A stretch of DNA of 64,000 bases from Dermabacteraceae bacterium TAE3-ERU27 (GTDB lineage Bacteria; Actinomycetota; Actinomycetes; Actinomycetales; Dermabacteraceae). The notes under the pieces were generated by a model. That model was not told the origin of the DNA. It saw only the letters and a program-made list of their open reading frames with translations, and searched no databases. The stretch covers positions 744,001-808,000 of the forward strand of contig JAHUUL010000001.1 in assembly GCA_019218415.1 (NCBI GenBank). Reading direction: 5' to 3'. The first letter of the stretch is position 1. Each line of letters opens with the position of its first letter. Positions 52,841 through 62,176 of this stretch are shown piece by piece. The position numbers were made by a program, and so were the translations under genes.

Positions 52841-54538
52841 ATGAGTGCTCTCATCGATAAGGTCTCTCGCACCCACGATGCAGACGACTTACTTGAGGAA
52901 GCCGAGTGCGCCTACGGGCAGGAGGAGAAGACGCGAGGCGCCATTTTCACAAAGCCTGCTGTGGTTGACTTCATGCTGGACTTGGTTGGATACACGGTCG
53001 ACAAGCCGCTGCATCGTATGCGGCTCCTGGAGCCCTCGTTCGGTGGGGGTCGGTTCGTGCTCCATGCTGTAACCCGACTGATCGAGGCCTGGAAGCGAGA
53101 CGGCGGAATGGAGCCTTTGGAGCTTGGCGATTGTCTGCGTGCAATCGAGGTCGATACGGTGACGTTTGAGAGATTCGGCCAGACCCTGCAGCAGCATCTT
53201 ACGCGGAATGGCTTTTCGGTTGCGGATTCGCAGTCGCTGGCCGATTCATGGCTCCGCCATGAGGACTATCTTCTCGGAGGACACCTCGGTGAATTCGACT
53301 TCGTGATCGGAAATCCTCCGTACGTACGTCAGGAGTTGGTACCGAATGATCTGCTCAAGATCTACCGCGTAAAGTACTCTACGATGGTCGGCCGCGCGGA
53401 CCTCTATGTTGCGTTCATGGAACGCTCTCTAGACCTCCTCTCCGAGACCGGTATGCTCAGCTTTATTTGTGCCGATGCATGGACCCGTAACGACTATGGA
53501 CGAGGCATCCGTGAGAAGATCGCGAATAACTACGCCCTCACGCACTACGTCGATATGTACGGTCTTGATGCATTTGAGGTGCAGGTCGGGGCCTACCCAT
53601 CTATCACCGTGATGACGCGTGGTAAGTCTGTCCGCACACGCATCGCACATGCGCGAAGCGTCGACTCCCAGTACTTCCGAGCTCTCTCCTCTGACCTGCT
53701 TGCTGAGCAGCCGGGAACTTCAGAAGTGCTGGCGTTGGACGCCGTTCGTGGTTCTGCTCCATGGCTCTTGTCTGTTAGTCCGACTGTCTCGGTGATCACG
53801 CAGCTTGAAGCGCACTTCCCGACTTTGGTCGAGGCAGGTTGTCGAGTCGGTATTGGAGTCGCGACAGGGGCCGATAAGGCGTTCATCGGTGCCTTTGACG
53901 CCCTCGATGTCGAACCAGATCGGAAGCTCCCCCTTGCGACGAGCAAGGACCTGCTGGGAGGCGTACTGACCTGGGGTGGCAAGGGTGTGGTCAATCCGTG
54001 GCGTGACGAGGGGGGACTTGTAGACCTTGCTGATTACCCCCGTCTCGCCGACTACTTGGGGTCGTTTCGCGAGCAACTTAGCCGCAGGCACACCGCCAAG
54101 GGGGATACCGAGCGAAAGTGGTACAAGACGATCGACAGGATCGCGCCGAGCCTCACGTATGAGCCAAAGCTCCTGATCCCCGATATCAAGGGCAACGGTG
54201 ATGCGATCGCTTACGATCCCGGTAGGTTGTACCCGCACCACAACTTGTATTTTATCACGTCGACCACATGGGATCTTCGTGCGCTTCAGGCACTGTTACG
54301 TAGCGGTATCGCTCATCTCTTTGTTGATGCGTACTCTGTGAAGATCGGCGGAGGATACCTGCGCTTCCAGGCTCAGAACCTGAAGCGAATTCGAGTGCCG
54401 CACTGGAACGGCATCAGTGCGGAAGACCAGGCGCGGATGCGCCGGGCTGGCGAGGCGGGAGAAAAGCTATCTGCCGTACTGCTGGAGCGGATTTATCAAC
54501 TTACGCCGGGGACGTTGGCGTTCTTGGAGGAGAGCTAA
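52841..54538 (+). CDS. Type II adenine-specific DNA methyltransferase (M.PaeR7I/XhoI type)
   Basis: A 565-residue N6-adenine methyltransferase of the gamma layout: SAM-binding motif I as [11 protein letters not shown] (62-72), catalytic motif IV NPPY at 158-161 ([14 protein letters not shown]), and a long C-terminal target-recognition domain. Start is ATG 52841, 8 bases after GGAAG. It ends 2 bases before the PaeR7I-family endonuclease gene, so it should protect the same site, CTCGAG if the specificity is kept. GC content and codon use are below those of the flanking core genes. Confidence 0.88.
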   Translation: MSALIDKVSRTHDADDLLEEAECAYGQEEKTRGAIFTKPAVVDFMLDLVGYTVDKPLHRMRLLEPSFGGGRFVLHAVTRLIEAWKRDGGMEPLELGDCLRAIEVDTVTFERFGQTLQQHLTRNGFSVADSQSLADSWLRHEDYLLGGHLGEFDFVIGNPPYVRQELVPNDLLKIYRVKYSTMVGRADLYVAFMERSLDLLSETGMLSFICADAWTRNDYGRGIREKIANNYALTHYVDMYGLDAFEVQVGAYPSITVMTRGKSVRTRIAHARSVDSQYFRALSSDLLAEQPGTSEVLALDAVRGSAPWLLSVSPTVSVITQLEAHFPTLVEAGCRVGIGVATGADKAFIGAFDALDVEPDRKLPLATSKDLLGGVLTWGGKGVVNPWRDEGGLVDLADYPRLADYLGSFREQLSRRHTAKGDTERKWYKTIDRIAPSLTYEPKLLIPDIKGNGDAIAYDPGRLYPHHNLYFITSTTWDLRALQALLRSGIAHLFVDAYSVKIGGGYLRFQAQNLKRIRVPHWNGISAEDQARMRRAGEAGEKLSAVLLERIYQLTPGTLAFLEES

Positions 54539-54540
54539 CT

Positions 54541-55281
54541 ATGGGTATTGATCTTGCAAACTTTGAAGAGAGCACGTCGCACGCTGTACGGACATTTTGG
54601 GATACACGCGCTGCAGCCGTGGAGCGGCAGAAGCTCAATGGTGTTGTCGATCAGGGTGAACGTGCTGGCGTCACGAGCGGCAAGAACATGGACGGATTTG
54701 TAACGCTTCTTGCTGACCTCGTTGCCGCTAACGGCTTGAGAGATGCCGAGCTCTACATGACGCGAGGAGTTAACACACTGCCTGGTTACTTCCGCCCAAC
54801 CAAGGACTGGGATCTGCTTGTCATGCATCGGGGTATGCTGATCGCCGCCATCGAGTTGAAGAGCCAGGTGGGCCCGTCGTTCGGGAACAACTTCAACAAC
54901 CGCACGGAGGAGGCAATCGGCTCTGCGGTAGACCTCTGGACTGCGTTCCGAGAGGGGGCGCTCGGTGAGCAGCCAGCCCCGTTCGTGGGATGGTTGATTC
55001 ATGTTGAAGATGCCCCGAGCTCGACTCGCTCCGTACGAGTTGCAGAGCCTCACTTCGCGGTCTTCCCGGAACTGCGTAACGCGTCGTACCTGCAGCGCTA
55101 CGACCACCTCTGCCGTCGACTTGTGCTGGAGAAACACTACACCGAAGCCGCTTTGATCGTGTCGACTCGTAAAGGGGGACTCTGTGGAGAGTACGGCAAC
55201 CTCAGTGAGTCAACAAGCTTCAAGCGATTTGTCGTAGCGTTTGCTGCGCATATCGCTCAGGAGGCCGCGTTGCTTCGTTGA
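54541..55281 (+). CDS. PaeR7I/XhoI-family type II restriction endonuclease
   Basis: A 246-residue nuclease of the PaeR7I (XhoI isoschizomer) family. The block [14 protein letters not shown]...[21 protein letters not shown] is the family hallmark; D91, E105 and K107 give the D...ExK catalytic pattern. The N-terminal FWDTRAAA and TSGKNMDGF pieces also match. Expected target CTCGAG is inference from family. GGAGG lies 8-12 bases before the ATG, inside the end of the methyltransferase gene. No controller protein gene is visible. Confidence 0.92.
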   Translation: MGIDLANFEESTSHAVRTFWDTRAAAVERQKLNGVVDQGERAGVTSGKNMDGFVTLLADLVAANGLRDAELYMTRGVNTLPGYFRPTKDWDLLVMHRGMLIAAIELKSQVGPSFGNNFNNRTEEAIGSAVDLWTAFREGALGEQPAPFVGWLIHVEDAPSSTRSVRVAEPHFAVFPELRNASYLQRYDHLCRRLVLEKHYTEAALIVSTRKGGLCGEYGNLSESTSFKRFVVAFAAHIAQEAALLR

Positions 55282-55388
55282 GGCTGCTCAAGGTGCTATT
55301 GCGAGGCGAACTCGTCGCGTATAGTGGGCGGTGAGGTGGTGATGCCTAAGCTAGACACGACCCGCGCGCCGCGACACGTTACCACAGG

Positions 55389-55410
55389 ACAAGTGCGATC
55401 ATGCGCTTGT
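55389..55410 (+). terminator. Hairpin after the restriction gene
   Basis: ACAAGTGC (55389-55396) pairs with GCGCTTGT (55403-55410) with one G-T pair, loop GATCAT. It lies 108 bases after the endonuclease stop and may end the R-M transcript. The surrounding 260 bases hold no ORF of note until the short leader frame. Confidence 0.35.
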
Positions 55411-55543
55411 GGTGATGCGGCACCAGTGAACTCGCCGCTCGTGGCCGCACCGATATCTCTATGCAAGAGAGATCGATGTGCTCGTGGCATCGCGACTTAA
55501 AAGCTGTAGCACTCCAGGTATTTGCTTTGAAGGAGGCCGTCGA

Positions 55544-55594
55544 GTGAGCCCACGCTCCACTTACTGGAGGCGACAGCGATCACTCAGTACGTAA
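55544..55594 (+). CDS. Possible 16-residue leader peptide
   Basis: A GTG-started frame MSPRSTYWRRQRSLST lies 7 bases after an AAGGAGG, the strongest ribosome binding site in the neighbourhood, and ends 32 bases before the helicase start. It is rich in Arg and Ser. It could be a regulatory leader whose translation affects the downstream gene. It could also be chance. Confidence 0.35.
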   Translation: MSPRSTYWRRQRSLST

Positions 55595-55626
55595 GCAACG
55601 CACTTCTTACCGGAAGGATGTTCAGT

Positions 55627-58398
55627 ATGGCCACGGTAGAGCAGCAGGTCCTGGACTCGAGCAACGCGATCGACCAGAATATCTCGGTAATCACGACCGA
55701 CCGCGGATTCTTGTCTCAGAACCTGCTGCAATACCTGCGCCATCTAGTCGAGGGCTTGGTCGTATATGCGTACGTTCCAGATCGGACAGTAACGTACAAC
55801 TATCAGACGCAATTTAATGATGCCAGGAGCGCAGTGAATGGCGATGCCCGTTATAGACTACTGACTCGCTTCCACAGCCTGCTACAGATCAGCGTCTCAC
55901 ACTACACCCTCGACCGGGACCCCTCTGAGCGCCTGATGCTCAAGTATTACGAGTACCTGCTACGCACGCGCGACCTCGCGAAGCAGCACCTCGGCCTAGA
56001 CATCCTCCGGAATCTCGAGCAGTTCCCACTTCATGATGATCCGTCACTCCGCACGTACTACGAGAAGATCGCTGATCGGATCAATGCATCAAAGGACCGA
56101 TCGCTGACCGGTAAGACCGAGCGCTACTACATCAACACCTCTCGACCATTTTTCATTGGCGATCAAATCTACTACGAGGTCACATTCAGCCTCTCCCACA
56201 ACCGGACGAGCAAGTTCGACCGGATCATCGGCTTCACCCACATCGATGTGAGCGACTACTACGCTGCGAAACTCGAGCTTGCGAACGAATCAATCAATGT
56301 ACTCGGTCAGGAGATGCCGATCATCATCGTGCGTGACTGGTCGGTGTCGATACGTCCGTGCGAGTTCGACAACTTTGCTCGACTCCTCGGCCAGCAGACT
56401 AAGGTACAGTCAGGTCATGCCGAATACCGAAACCTGATGAAGTATCTAACGGTGACACGCCACAGTCTGCTTGACCTCATTGACTCATCAGACGCAGTGT
56501 ACAGCCAGGTGAAGGCGTCGACTCTCGCGAATGCCCAGCGAACGCCGCTGATCTTCCCCGCACTGGACGCGGCGAGGGCAATTATCCAGCAGAACGGTCC
56601 AGGCACCCGACTCCTTCGCTACCTGATGCTCCGGATGAATAACCAAATCTTGAAGGCGCAGTACGATGCTGGTCGGTGTACGCAGCTCTCCTCGCTGAAC
56701 GTATCGAGTGGGTGCCGGCCGTTCGATACCATGCCGTTCTGTACGTCACCTCGGAAACACAACCCGAGGTTTGCAGACCTTGCGGCGAGCATCGATTCAT
56801 CGACCAGGAAACACGAGCTACTTGCGCGACGGGTACGCGTCAACGTCGAGCAGCGCGGCGTAATCTACACCCCCGAATGTAACCTCGAAGATCTCGGGGA
56901 TATCGACGACCTGATCAGGCGCTACAACGACTATCTTCCGCCGATAAAGCGGCATGCCCCGCGCAGACTCCAACGCGCCAACGGCCACGTATTCATCACA
57001 GGGTACGAGGACGGTGTGGTAGAGATCATCGAGCAGCTCAAAAAGATTGCCTCGAGTGGTATCGAGGGCTACGCGGAAGATGTCGATGCATGGCTCTATG
57101 AGAATGCAAAGCTCCCAGACGGTAATCCTCAGAAGGTTGACGATGAGATCAAGGCTGATGCACTGCGAAAGCTCTTCGCCCACTCGAAGGTCGCGCTCAT
57201 TTACGGCGCAGCTGGTACGGGCAAGTCCACGATGGTCAACCACATTGCGCATTACTTCGAAAGCGAGCGGAAGCTCTTCTTAGCACACACCAATCCGGCC
57301 GTTGACAACCTGAAGCGCCGTGTCAACGCTCCCAACGCATACTTCAGCACGATCTCAAAGCATGTGCAGGGTGATTGGAACACATCGGGTCATTTCGACG
57401 TCGTAGTCATCGATGAATGCAGTACTGTCAGCAACGCTGCGTTCCTTAAGGTGCTCTCCAACACCGACTTCGATTTGCTGGTACTGGTGGGTGATGTCTA
57501 TCAGATCGAGTCCATCGAGTTCGGGAACTGGTTTGGCTCAATTCGCTCGTACATCCCGCAAGAGTCAGTACACGAACTGACACACCCGTTCCGTACGACA
57601 GACGAGGCGCTCTTGACCCTCTGGGATCGGGTGCGCGACCTTGATGACCGGATCGAGGAATCGCTATCGAAGAATGGGTACTCCAAGGAGCTAGGTGAGT
57701 CGCTCTTCACACGACACAGTACCGATGAGATCGTCCTCTGCCTAAATTACGACGGCTTGTACGGGATCAATAACGTTAACCGCTTCCGCCAAGCAAGCAA
57801 CCCGAGCCCGCCCTATATCTGGGGCGATACTGCTTACAAGGTTGGCGATCCGGTACTCTTCAATGAAACGGATCGCTTCCGTCCCCTGATTTTCAACAAC
57901 ATGAAGGGAACTATCACCGGGATCAGCCAGGAGCGCGGGAAGATCACCTTCGACGTCGATCTCGGGCTCGGGCACGACGTGACATCGATGGATGCGATGT
58001 ACTCGAATGTCCGTGCCATCGGTGGCTCCGTGGTTCAGTTCGACGTCATCGAGCGCCCAAACACAGACGAGGACGATGATTCCACGACGACCATCGTGCC
58101 ATTCCAAATCGCATATGCGGTGTCGATTCACAAGGCGCAGGGCCTCGAGTTCGACTCGGTGAAGGTCGTCATTACGGAAGCCAATGAAGAGAACGTCTCG
58201 CATAGTATCTTCTACACAGCGATTACGCGGGCTAGGAAGCATCTCGAGATCTACTGGACGCCCGACACTCAGAATCGGATCCTCAGTCGAATGGAAATTC
58301 GCGAGAACAAAAAGGACGAGAACCTGCTTCAGCAGCGTCGCGGAGTGGTTCCCGTAGCCAAGGTGCCCAAACGCCAGAAGGTGCGTCAGCGACCGTAA
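55627..58398 (+). CDS. Superfamily 1 helicase with a large unrecognised N-terminal domain
   Basis: A 923-residue protein. Start is ATG 55627, 9 bases after GGAAGG; an earlier ATG abuts that site. The C-terminal third is a clear SF1 helicase: Walker A GAAGTGKST near residue 527, VIDECST near 594, LVGDVYQIESIEFG near 621, HPFRTTDEALL near 653, SIHKAQGLEFDSV near 833 and FYTAITRARKHL near 861, the pattern of RecD/Upf1-like helicases. Residues 1 to about 510 match nothing I know; they contain INTSRPFFIGDQIYYEVTF and a Cys-rich GCRPFDTMPFC region. Placed after a restriction system, a defence role is plausible but unproven. Confidence 0.75.
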   Translation: MATVEQQVLDSSNAIDQNISVITTDRGFLSQNLLQYLRHLVEGLVVYAYVPDRTVTYNYQTQFNDARSAVNGDARYRLLTRFHSLLQISVSHYTLDRDPSERLMLKYYEYLLRTRDLAKQHLGLDILRNLEQFPLHDDPSLRTYYEKIADRINASKDRSLTGKTERYYINTSRPFFIGDQIYYEVTFSLSHNRTSKFDRIIGFTHIDVSDYYAAKLELANESINVLGQEMPIIIVRDWSVSIRPCEFDNFARLLGQQTKVQSGHAEYRNLMKYLTVTRHSLLDLIDSSDAVYSQVKASTLANAQRTPLIFPALDAARAIIQQNGPGTRLLRYLMLRMNNQILKAQYDAGRCTQLSSLNVSSGCRPFDTMPFCTSPRKHNPRFADLAASIDSSTRKHELLARRVRVNVEQRGVIYTPECNLEDLGDIDDLIRRYNDYLPPIKRHAPRRLQRANGHVFITGYEDGVVEIIEQLKKIASSGIEGYAEDVDAWLYENAKLPDGNPQKVDDEIKADALRKLFAHSKVALIYGAAGTGKSTMVNHIAHYFESERKLFLAHTNPAVDNLKRRVNAPNAYFSTISKHVQGDWNTSGHFDVVVIDECSTVSNAAFLKVLSNTDFDLLVLVGDVYQIESIEFGNWFGSIRSYIPQESVHELTHPFRTTDEALLTLWDRVRDLDDRIEESLSKNGYSKELGESLFTRHSTDEIVLCLNYDGLYGINNVNRFRQASNPSPPYIWGDTAYKVGDPVLFNETDRFRPLIFNNMKGTITGISQERGKITFDVDLGLGHDVTSMDAMYSNVRAIGGSVVQFDVIERPNTDEDDDSTTTIVPFQIAYAVSIHKAQGLEFDSVKVVITEANEENVSHSIFYTAITRARKHLEIYWTPDTQNRILSRMEIRENKKDENLLQQRRGVVPVAKVPKRQKVRQRP

Positions 58399-58540
58399 CT
58401 GTCGTCTAGATTAGATCGACGTTTGGTGCTCGCGTTTGCACCGGATGAGCATGATCTGGCCAGGGACACAAGAATCACGCTGCCCGTCACCGGACGACAT
58501 CTCGCCGCGTAGAGTAGTTTGAAGTCCCTGTACGATGGAT

Positions 58541-59164
58541 TTGTCCGTAGGGGTGCGCTTTACATCTGGCGACGAGGTCCCGGAGTTTCCCCGTTTACTG
58601 GACTCCCTCCGCCAACCGTTAGAAGACGGCCATATCACCCTGCACCGCTCCCGGAACACCGTCACCTACCCGGCCCGCTTCCAGCTGGTGCTAGCCGCGA
58701 ACCCGTGCCCGTGCGGGCTTAACGTCGGGGCACGCAACGAATGCACCTGCAGCCCACGCGAACGCACACGCTACTTCCAACGCATATCCGGCCCCGTCAT
58801 GGACCGAATAGATGTTTACTGCCGGGTGCGGGCCGTAGACCTGCGCACCGCCTCCCCGGCCGGAACCAGCACCGCGGAGATGGCTCGGCAAGTCACCGCT
58901 ACCCGCGAGCGCCAGGCAGAGCGGTACAGAAACCACCCCTTCACACTCAACTCGCAGGTTCCCGGGCCGCTACTGCGCAGCGAGTTCGCACCCGAAAAAG
59001 GAGAAGCGAAAGAACTCACGGACGCCCTAATGAACGGCCGCATCTCCATGCGCGGCTACGACCGCACCGCCCGGCTCGCCTGGACCGTCGCCGACCTGGA
59101 CGGGGCCGAACGCCCCACCCGCGAACACATCGGCACCGCCCTGTTCCTGAGAGGCCGCGCGTGA
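58541..59164 (+). pseudogene. comM: 3' remnant of comM (YifB)
   Basis: The last 200 or so codons of ComM remain in frame: DEVPEFPRLLDSLRQPLEDG (Walker B neighbourhood), ARFQLVLAANPCPCG, ECTCSPRERTRYFQRISGPVMDRIDVY and the C-terminal LAWTVADLDG. The SAM-free AAA+ core with Walker A is missing, replaced by the island. A few extra residues disrupt the GVLF.DE motif at the junction. It still overlaps the dprA start (GTGA), so it may be translated, but it cannot hydrolyse ATP. Confidence 0.88.
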
Positions 59165-60312
59165 ACGGCGCCTGGAACCACAGAGAATGGGCGGCCCGCC
59201 TCGGGGTGGCGGGGGAGAGGGCCGACTACCTGGCCTGGTCCCTGCTCGCCGAAGGCGGCGACGAGGCCGCCGGTGCACTGATCGGAAACCACGGCCCGGG
59301 CCGTGCCCTGCAAGCCATCACCACCGGGAAACTAACGGGGAAGGCAGTGCAGCGCTGGCGAGAAAAATACACGAACCCGCCGTTCCTGAGGCAGTGTGAG
59401 ACGTTTCTGAGGCGCGGCGGCAGGATACTCACCCCGGCCGACGCAGCCTGTCCCAGGCAGCTGAACGACCTGGGGGACAGCGCCCCCTGGTGCCTGTGGC
59501 TCTCCGGCCCCGGGAACCTGGCCAAACTCACGGAGCGCTCCCTAGCGATAGTCGGATCCCGCGCCGCCACCCGGTACGAGCTAGACACCGCAGCATCATG
59601 GTCGGCAGACGTCGCGGAACGCGGCATCACCGTCGTCTCCGGTGGAGCCTACGGCGTGGACGCCGCCGCGCACCGGGGAGCGCTCACCACCGGGCGCACG
59701 GTGGCGGTCTTGGCGGGCGGCCTGGACCGGCTCTATCCACGCGGTAACACGCAGGTTCTCGAGATTATCCGCGATAGGTTCCTGCTGGTTTCGGAGGCCC
59801 CGCCGGGCTCGGCGCCGACCCGCTGGCGTTTTCTTTCCCGCAACCGGCTGATAGCGGCTCTCACCTGCGGCACTGTCGTTGTGGAGGCCGCGTATCGCAG
59901 CGGCGCGCTATCAACGGTGCGGCACGCTGCGAGTCTGGGCCGACGGCTCGGCGCGGTTCCCGGCAGTGTCGAATCCCCGGCCTCCACCGGCTGTAACCTG
60001 GCGATTCGCGACCTCGGTGCCGAGTTGCTGCTCGATTCTCGCGAGGCAGCGGAGCTGGTGCCGGGCGTTTGGGACTGCGCGAATCAGACCGCGCTAGACG
60101 GGTTCGGTGGGGACCCAATTACGGCAAATGATGGCCTGGACCCCGCCATGCGCCGCGTCCTGGAGGCTATACCGCCGAGGGGAGAGATCAGCCTGGACGA
60201 ATTGATCGCACAAACCGGGATGAGCACCGCAGAGGTAACATCGGCGCTTGGTCGGCTAAACATGGCCGGGAGGAGCGCGGGAGGGCCTGGCGGATACGCG
60301 AGACAGGTATAA
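59161..60312 (+). CDS. dprA: DNA processing protein DprA
   Basis: A 383-residue single-stranded DNA-binding protein that loads RecA in transformation. The Rossmann-like core is visible: SLAIVGSRAATRYELD, VVSGGAYGVDAAAHRGAL, VLAGGLDRLYPRGN and SRNRLIAALTCGTVVVEA. A C-terminal winged helix (about 315-375) follows. GTG start overlapping the comM remnant stop. It looks fully intact despite the broken neighbour. Confidence 0.94.
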   Translation: MNGAWNHREWAARLGVAGERADYLAWSLLAEGGDEAAGALIGNHGPGRALQAITTGKLTGKAVQRWREKYTNPPFLRQCETFLRRGGRILTPADAACPRQLNDLGDSAPWCLWLSGPGNLAKLTERSLAIVGSRAATRYELDTAASWSADVAERGITVVSGGAYGVDAAAHRGALTTGRTVAVLAGGLDRLYPRGNTQVLEIIRDRFLLVSEAPPGSAPTRWRFLSRNRLIAALTCGTVVVEAAYRSGALSTVRHAASLGRRLGAVPGSVESPASTGCNLAIRDLGAELLLDSREAAELVPGVWDCANQTALDGFGGDPITANDGLDPAMRRVLEAIPPRGEISLDELIAQTGMSTAEVTSALGRLNMAGRSAGGPGGYARQV

Positions 60313-60377
60313 ACGCCAGGAACTAGCTAAATCGTTCGGCGCGCCTTCTTACGCTTTGCCGGTGGCACAATGTAGCC

Positions 60378-61316
60378 ATGCCAGAACCTCAGCAGGACGT
60401 GCTCGCCGCCTATCGGCGTGAGCTGGAGCTGGTGCGCGGCCTGTCCGAGCACACGGTGCGCGCCTACCTGCGCGAAGCCGCAAACCTGCTGACATACCTG
60501 GAAGAGGTCGAACGCCTGCCGCTGCCCGAGCTCGACGTGCACGCGCTGCGCAGCTGGCTCGCCTCCCGCGCCGCCGACGGCCTCAGCAACACCTCCCTGG
60601 CCCGCGCCGCAGCCGCCATCCGCACCTTCACCCGTTGGCTGGCCGATACCGAACGCACCCCGCACGACCCCGGCTCCGCCCTCGGCGCGCCCAAACGCGG
60701 CCAATACCTGCCCGCCGTGCTCAGCGCCGCCCAAACCAAACAAATCCTCGAACCCGGCCCCGGCGCACCCCCCGCGCATCCCGGCAACGAAAACGAAAAA
60801 AACTCCGGCCCCGACCCGCTGGCCCTGCGCGACCAGGCGATCCTGGAAACCCTCTACTCCTGCGGCCTGCGCGTCGCAGAACTCTGCGCGCTCAACCTGG
60901 ACTCGCTAAACAGCGAAAGCGCCACCCTGCGCGTTCACGGCAAAGGCGGCAAAGAACGCACCGTGCCCGTCGGTCGCCCCGCCCTCGCCGCCATAGCCGC
61001 ATACCTGTCCGCCGGCCGCCCCGCGCTAAACCCGCAGGCAGGGGAGAGCGCCCTCTACCTCGGGGCGCGCGGCAAACGCATCGGCGACCGCGCCGTGCGC
61101 ACCATGGTCAGCAAACGCGCGGCAGGTATCGGCAAACACGTCACGCCCCACACTCTGCGCCACAGCGCCGCCACCCACCTGGTAGACGGCGGGGCGGACC
61201 TGCGCAGCGTCCAGGAATACCTGGGCCACTCCTCGCTCAGCACCACCCAGATCTACACCCACGTCACCCCCGAACGCCTACGCGCCGCCTTCACCCAGGC
61301 CCACCCCCGCGCCTAA
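60378..61316 (+). CDS. xerC: Tyrosine recombinase XerC
   Basis: A 312-residue site-specific recombinase resolving chromosome dimers. Catalytic residues: Arg in SCGLRVAEL, Lys in [16 protein letters not shown] in YLGHSS and Tyr in TTQIYTHV. An extra Pro/Asn-rich loop ([19 protein letters not shown]) sits between the two domains. Being in the normal dprA-xerC position, it is the chromosomal XerC and not an integrase of the island. Confidence 0.93.
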   Translation: MPEPQQDVLAAYRRELELVRGLSEHTVRAYLREAANLLTYLEEVERLPLPELDVHALRSWLASRAADGLSNTSLARAAAAIRTFTRWLADTERTPHDPGSALGAPKRGQYLPAVLSAAQTKQILEPGPGAPPAHPGNENEKNSGPDPLALRDQAILETLYSCGLRVAELCALNLDSLNSESATLRVHGKGGKERTVPVGRPALAAIAAYLSAGRPALNPQAGESALYLGARGKRIGDRAVRTMVSKRAAGIGKHVTPHTLRHSAATHLVDGGADLRSVQEYLGHSSLSTTQIYTHVTPERLRAAFTQAHPRA

Positions 61317-62006
61317 CGGTTTAAGCACGATAGGCCGCCACCCGCGCAGCAAAAGCAGCGGATCGATATATTCATCCCGCCCCAGGCGCGCCCCCAAATG
61401 TAGGCAATGCGTCGCCGCGCAATGTCCCGGCTGCACCGTCCCCAGCGGCTGCCCGGCGCGCACCGGATCGCCCGCCCGCAGGTCGCTCACCACCGGCTCG
61501 TAGGTAGACAGCAGGCCGCCCGCGTGCAGCACGCTCACCACCGGCCTGCCCGCCACCATTCCCGCAAAGCGCACCGTCCCTTCCTGCACCGCGTACACCT
61601 CGGGATCGGGAGAAGAAATATCGATCCCCCTATGCCCCGGCCCGTAACGGTGAGTGGGGGCGCTGAACCCGCGCACTACCCGGTGCGGCGGGGCCGTCGG
61701 CCATAGCCACCCGGCCTTACCCGCTTTCCCGCCCCGGCCGTCCGCCCCGGCCTCACCGTAACCCGGCGAAACCCTGGGTGTTTTATGGGCTGACGCCGCC
61801 GCGCCTTGCGCCCCTACGGGTTTTATTTCCGCGCCCCGCATGTCGGCACCCCGCACTCCGGCACCCCGCACACCTGCACTGAGCAGCCGGTAAACGACCC
61901 CGCTCCCTAGCGGTCCCGTCTCGCCGCCCCACCCCTGGGCCGTGGCGGGCGTCGAGAACTGGGCGCAGCCGAGTAATAAACACGCAATAAGCAGCAGGTA
62001 TCTCAT
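61278..62006 (-). CDS. Exported M23 peptidoglycan endopeptidase
   Basis: A 242-residue protein with a signal peptide ([24 protein letters not shown]), a low-complexity Gly/Arg/Ala linker with short repeats ([15 protein letters not shown]), and an M23/LytM domain: HRGID gives the first ligands (HxxxD) and CLHLGARL the HxH-like end, where the first His of HxH appears as Leu-His. It is convergent with xerC and overlaps it by 39 bases. In relatives a gene of this kind lies between xerC and rpsB. Confidence 0.8.
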   Translation of the reverse strand: MRYLLLIACLLLGCAQFSTPATAQGWGGETGPLGSGVVYRLLSAGVRGAGVRGADMRGAEIKPVGAQGAAASAHKTPRVSPGYGEAGADGRGGKAGKAGWLWPTAPPHRVVRGFSAPTHRYGPGHRGIDISSPDPEVYAVQEGTVRFAGMVAGRPVVSVLHAGGLLSTYEPVVSDLRAGDPVRAGQPLGTVQPGHCAATHCLHLGARLGRDEYIDPLLLLRGWRPIVLKPLGAGVGLGEGGA

Positions 62007-62077
62007 GGCCTAAACCCTGCCCAAGCCCCCTCCCGGCGGCTGTAAAGAGTGGAAAACCAGGTGTGATCTGAGCCACT

Positions 62078-62100
62078 AGGGACAACCGTCCCTGTTTTTT
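62078..62100 (+). terminator. Hairpin with T6 tract before eda
   Basis: AGGGAC (62078-62083) pairs with GTCCCT (62088-62093), loop AACC, followed by GTTTTTT. It has the form of an intrinsic terminator on the plus strand, yet no plus-strand gene ends nearby. It may be an attenuator for eda or a leftover of a rearrangement. Confidence 0.45.
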
Positions 62101-62124
62101 CGTTTCACTAGGCGTAGCGTGTGT

Positions 62125-62154
62125 TTTGTTGAGAGAAACGAATGTTTCAACAAA
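62125..62154. promoter_or_regulatory. Operator-like palindromes before eda
   Basis: GAAACGAATGTTTC (62135-62148) is a perfect 5-base inverted repeat and resembles the KdgR-type (IclR family) box; TTTGTTGA (62125-62132) and TCAACAAA (62147-62154) form a second 8-base inverted repeat around it. CGTTTC/GAAACG also recurs at 62101-62106 and 62155-62160. A sugar-acid regulator is the likely binder. Confidence 0.5.
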
Positions 62155-62176
62155 CGAAACTACAGGTGGAGCAAAG

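Noticed and set aside
55618-55626. ATG 55618 as the start of the helicase gene
   Set aside because: GGAAGG touches this ATG directly, leaving no spacing; ATG 55627 has 9 bases of spacing from the same site.
60378-61316. XerC gene as an integrase of the restriction island
   Set aside because: It lies in its normal chromosomal place after dprA, has core-genome composition and is separated from the island by comM and dprA sequence.
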